Origin: Tritrichomonas foetus
Taxonomy: Eukaryota > Parabasalia > Tritrichomonadida > Tritrichomonadidae
Length of the DNA: 19,386 bases
Direction: 5' to 3'
NCBI GenBank assembly: GCA_001839685.1
Contig: MLAK01001214.1
Coordinates: forward strand, 1-19,386
The position numbers were made by a program, and so were the translations under genes. Under the pieces are notes generated by a model that made no database searches, was not told the origin of the DNA, and saw only the letters and a list, made by a program, of their open reading frames with translations. Numbering within the stretch: position 1 is the first letter of the stretch; each line of letters opens with the position of its first letter. Positions 16,446 to 19,386 of this stretch are shown here, piece after piece.

Positions 16446-18602
16446 TTATGGTGCTTCTTCATTTTGAGATAAACTATTTATCTGTTTAGATTCTTCAATG
16501 TCAAAATATTCCCCTTTTTTCGTTGGCAGAATTTGATGAACATTTACATTTTTATATTGTTTGAATAATCGAATCATTTCATTCATTTGTCTTCCTGACT
16601 CTGACCCTCTTAAAGCCAATGGATGATCTTTTAGACTAGAAACCCAATCCATTAATTCATTAAATAACTTTTTCGAAGAAACTGCAACAGCAGGTGTAAA
16701 AATTCTTTTTGTAACACGGATTAAATTTTCAATTTCATCGGGATCTTTGGAATCAGCCCAAATCCACACACGCATTAAAAATCTCAATGTATTCAATGCA
16801 ACTTCTTCACTTTGCATACATGAGTTCATTAGTAAGATAACTTCTGGAAGCGTGTAGAATCTAGGATCACGAATTCTATCAAGTGCTTGTTTTACTTGCC
16901 TGCCAGCTTTGGTAATTGCTCTATTAAATGATTCTTTTTGAAGTACATACATTCCATTACTTTTCCATTCTTGTAGGAAACGGTTGCTAAGAATGTTGTA
17001 GTTAACTTCAGTATTTCCAGTGAATTTTTCAAGAGCATGAATTATCAAATCCTTCTGTTTGGATGTAAAGTAATGAAATTTGTATGAATTCGAACCATCA
17101 TACAAGAAAATTGCATATGACCTATTATCATTCATCATTATATTGGAATCTTCAGGGTCGAATAATAATCCATTAGCATGTTCATGAGTTATGAGATTAT
17201 TAACCTGGGAATTGTTAGTTCTGTATCCAATGAAAACTTCATCATTATCAGATTCTGCTTTAATTTCGTTAGATGAAAATTCGATGATAATTTGATATGG
17301 AATTTTAATAAAATGTTTCGCACTTTTGATATTTGCTTGATATTCAAATAACATATACTTTTTCCTGAATGATAATTTCCCTTTATAAGGAGAAATCATA
17401 ATTTGATTGGCTGTCGAATTAGACGGGTTTTCAGTTGATGTCAGTCTTTCAGGTGATATATCAACCTCGACCAGAATTTCATTAAAACAAAGATATTCAT
17501 GATTATAAGAGAGTTTTTGAAAAGGTAAAACTGGTGGCTTCATTGAGTTTTCTATTGGTGTTAATATTTTATATACATCGTCTAGAAAATCATTTCCCAA
17601 ATTACAAAATTTTAAACATTCCAATTTAAAGCAATTTTTAAAATTTTCATCAAAAACATAATATTTTGCCAATGACTGATATATGAATTTGATTATCTGG
17701 CTTATTTTAGAATTATTTTTATCATCATTTAATCTCTTATCTTTAAGAAGTGTATCAAAGATTAGGAAATTGATTAAAGAGTAAAAATCTGATGTTTTTG
17801 TTGTTGGTTCATTGCATTCAAATCGATTGAAAATATAATCAGTCAGGAAATCCTGAAGTTCTTTTTTCAAAATGTTGTTGTCATCTAGAATATTATCATT
17901 TAAAAAATTCATTTCTAATTCATCCTTAAATTTGAACATATTTTGGTTAAAATTTATATCTCTTGGTTCAAGCTCAGTTTTAATTTCTGATTCTGATGCT
18001 AGTATCACTAGAAATAAAATTCCAGCTGGAAATAGTTGAAATTTTAATTTAATGTTTAAATCATGTTCTTTTTGGTCATTTTCTTGCAATTGTTGATCTC
18101 TACTTTGTTTATTTATCTCATTTGAACTGTCCTTCTTGTTTTCCTTTAGATATTGCAGATGGTTTTTCCACAAGAAAAAGCAGGAATAATAAATTGTGCA
18201 TAATTGACGTGGGTTGTTTAAATTCATATTAACTATTTCATGGTAATAGTTTACAAATAAATCATTTGTTGAAATAGTATCAAGCGGATAATACTCCAAT
18301 TTAAAAAATATCATTATTGAATCATCATCACTTGGAATTTGATATTTTTGTCCAGCAGAAATATCATAAAGTATGATTTTAAATGAGACTTCTTTGGTAA
18401 TTTTGCTTTTCTGAAAATTGATTGTATCATTTTTATGAATTACATCAGAAATCGAATTAATAGAACTTTTAATAATACATGGTGCTTGTAATATAGAATT
18501 GTATGTGTCTGATTGGATTGTTCCTTTTTCTTTAAGGCGATATTCGATTGTGAGCATATGCTTACGGTTTAGGTCAATTAGATGGATAAATACATAATAC
18601 AT
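16446..18602 (-). CDS. Unrecognised 718-residue protein with a PH-like domain and helical C-terminus
   Basis: I do not recognise the family. The frame is open to a TTG at 18665, but the first ATG is at 18602 and is taken as the start; Met16 is an alternative. Residues 1-130 look beta-rich and could be a C2-like fold. Residues 150-180 are a Lys/Asn/Gln/Asp-rich low-complexity spacer, followed by a mixed helical part. About 400-527 reads like a PH domain: alternating strands (GKLSFRKKYMLFEYQ, then KHFIKIPYQIIIEFS, AIFLYDG, KFHYFTS) and a closing helix, QKDLIIHALEKF. About 528-700 is helical, with conserved-looking PRFYTLPEVILLMNSC and MRVWIWADS segments. No signal peptide or membrane anchor is visible. 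A membrane-lipid or GTPase-regulator scaffold role is inference only. The stop is TAAA. Confidence 0.8.
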   Translation of the reverse strand: MYYVFIHLIDLNRKHMLTIEYRLKEKGTIQSDTYNSILQAPCIIKSSINSISDVIHKNDTINFQKSKITKEVSFKIILYDISAGQKYQIPSDDDSIMIFFKLEYYPLDTISTNDLFVNYYHEIVNMNLNNPRQLCTIYYSCFFLWKNHLQYLKENKKDSSNEINKQSRDQQLQENDQKEHDLNIKLKFQLFPAGILFLVILASESEIKTELEPRDINFNQNMFKFKDELEMNFLNDNILDDNNILKKELQDFLTDYIFNRFECNEPTTKTSDFYSLINFLIFDTLLKDKRLNDDKNNSKISQIIKFIYQSLAKYYVFDENFKNCFKLECLKFCNLGNDFLDDVYKILTPIENSMKPPVLPFQKLSYNHEYLCFNEILVEVDISPERLTSTENPSNSTANQIMISPYKGKLSFRKKYMLFEYQANIKSAKHFIKIPYQIIIEFSSNEIKAESDNDEVFIGYRTNNSQVNNLITHEHANGLLFDPEDSNIMMNDNRSYAIFLYDGSNSYKFHYFTSKQKDLIIHALEKFTGNTEVNYNILSNRFLQEWKSNGMYVLQKESFNRAITKAGRQVKQALDRIRDPRFYTLPEVILLMNSCMQSEEVALNTLRFLMRVWIWADSKDPDEIENLIRVTKRIFTPAVAVSSKKLFNELMDWVSSLKDHPLALRGSESGRQMNEMIRLFKQYKNVNVHQILPTKKGEYFDIEESKQINSLSQNEEAP

Positions 18603-18637
18603 TACTTTCTGGCAACAGTCCCAACTGTTGCCAACAT
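18602..18637 (-). CDS. Upstream ORF (11 codons) overlapping the start of the 718-residue gene
   Basis: ATG at 18637 opens an 11-codon frame (MLATVGTVARK) whose TAA shares its last A with the main ATG (TAATG). It begins 23 bases after an Initiator-like TCATTTT, so it is the first ATG if that Initiator is used. It may regulate the main gene by termination and re-initiation. Alternatively it could reflect a missed indel, with the true N-terminus lying in this frame. Confidence 0.4.
   Translation of the reverse strand: MLATVGTVARK
18610..18633. promoter_or_regulatory. Perfect hairpin just before the 718-residue gene start
   Basis: TGGCAACAGT and ACTGTTGCCA form a perfect 10-bp stem around the 4-base loop CCCA (+ strand). 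The stem ends 7 bases before the ATG at 18602. It is about half G+C in very A+T-rich surroundings. It could be an mRNA leader stem-loop or a palindromic protein-binding site. Confidence 0.65.
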
Positions 18638-18655
18638 ATATTTTGTTGAAACTCA

Positions 18656-18662
18656 AAATGAG
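18656..18662 (-). promoter_or_regulatory. Initiator-like element upstream of the 718-residue gene
   Basis: On the minus strand this reads TCATTTT with its A at 18660, 58 bases before the main ATG but only 23 before the upstream-ORF ATG. Confidence 0.4.
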
Positions 18663-19361
18663 CAATACCCAGAAATGTAAAAGTGAATTAATATTTTACA
18701 TTTCATATCCATTTCATCGAGATAACAAATAATAGAACTATGTGATTCATCATATTTGGTTATACTCGGAGAACCTTTTGAAACTGATAATTCATAAAAT
18801 TGATCGTATTTTACAATATTACTCAGAGCAAAATTGATATCAGTTCAGCTTTATACCTTCTTCTTCTAAAAATAATATTAATAATAATAAAATAATAAAA
18901 TAAAAAATGACTAGACCATTCGTTGCTTAGATACTGATCTAATTATACAAACAAAAAATTAAATTAAAACTTATCAAAGAGTTATCCATAGAATTACAAG
19001 ATTCGTTACAAAAAGTAGTTCCTTATCAATGGGATATCACAAATCTGTTGTAAAAAGACTTTCAGTCACAATATGATAAAAATGTAAACAAAATAAGAGA
19101 TGAAAACAATTCAATTCACAATAAAACTGGTCAATACCCTGGCTCTTCTTATAAAATCTATCACTTAAACATATTCACAAATATTTCAACGAACATTCCC
19201 AATAACATTTCACTTTTGCTTTCACAATGATAATCACAATAGCATTTCACTGTTACGTTCATAATGACATTCACTCAGATTAGAATATCAAAAGGAAGAA
19301 AAGCTGGAACACCAACTATCCATCAAGTAAAAACTGGCTTTCAATATCCCAATTTGACGAC

Positions 19362-19386
19362 AAAAAAAAAAAAAAAAAAAAAAAAA
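19362..19386. repeat. Poly-A tract at the window end
   Basis: Twenty-five consecutive A residues close the window. This is most simply a contig broken at a homopolymer. Confidence 0.9.

Larger units (their letters stand above)
18603..19386. other. Terminal region without a recognised gene
   Basis: The first part is the 5' flank of the 718-residue gene (hairpin, upstream ORF, Initiator). The remainder is A+T-rich. ACATTTCACT-like words recur at 19205, 19242 and 19267. The region ends in A25 at 19362-19386. No ORF of coding character or RNA gene was seen. Confidence 0.6.

Noticed and set aside
18603..18665. In-frame extension of the 718-residue protein to a TTG at 18665
   Set aside because: TTG is not a normal start in eukaryotes. 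The first ATG is at 18602, and the extension covers the hairpin and upstream ORF.
1..19386. Spliceosomal introns of the trichomonad type
   Set aside because: No GTAYGT paired with the ACTAACACACAG branch/3' motif was found, and the genes are open end to end.
19362..19386. Poly-A tail of a retrotransposed copy
   Set aside because: There is no coding remnant or target-site duplication before it. A contig end at a homopolymer is simpler.

Overview
This window looks like nuclear DNA of a parabasalid (trichomonad) protist, near Trichomonas or Tritrichomonas. The evidence is high A+T, long intronless genes on both strands with short gaps, no bacterial ribosome-binding sites, a core histone H2B, a CAMK-like kinase, an armadillo-like protein and a giant coiled-coil protein. 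Several starts sit just below a TCATTTT/TCATTTA sequence that fits the trichomonad Initiator (TCA-Y-W-T-W). Four of eight complete genes stop in TAAA, which in trichomonads can double as the poly(A) signal. Genus and species are inference. The last 25 bases are all A, so the window probably ends at a contig end.

Layout. 1-4704 (+): 3' part of a very large coiled-coil protein built from repeated modules. 4852-4974 (+): a possible 40-residue small gene. 5258-6457 (-): membrane-anchored GH99 (endo-alpha-mannosidase-like) protein lacking conserved active-site acids. 6835-7800 (+): PlsC/LPCAT-type acyltransferase. 8441-8893 (+): ubiquitin-conjugating E2. 9270-10613 (-): helical armadillo-like protein. 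11281-11673 (-): histone H2B with repeated upstream motifs. 12761-14422 (+): CAMK-like Ser/Thr kinase. 14792-16150 (-): divergent origin-recognition-complex subunit 3. 16446-18602 (-): unrecognised protein with a PH-like domain. 18603-19386: no gene seen.

The genes are independent single units, as is usual in trichomonads, not a pathway or operon. H2B and ORC3 both serve chromosome replication and packaging, the E2 serves protein modification, and GH99 and the acyltransferase work on secretory or lipid membranes. No mobile element, tRNA, rRNA or CRISPR array was found by eye.

The best leads are: the GH99 protein with two active-site carboxylates replaced; four TTTTACACC-type motifs upstream of H2B; an upstream ORF whose stop overlaps the start of the 718-residue gene (TAATG) and contains a perfect 10-bp hairpin; the fixed-spacing module in the coiled-coil protein; a 28-base perfect palindrome between H2B and the kinase; and a recognisable but divergent ORC3.
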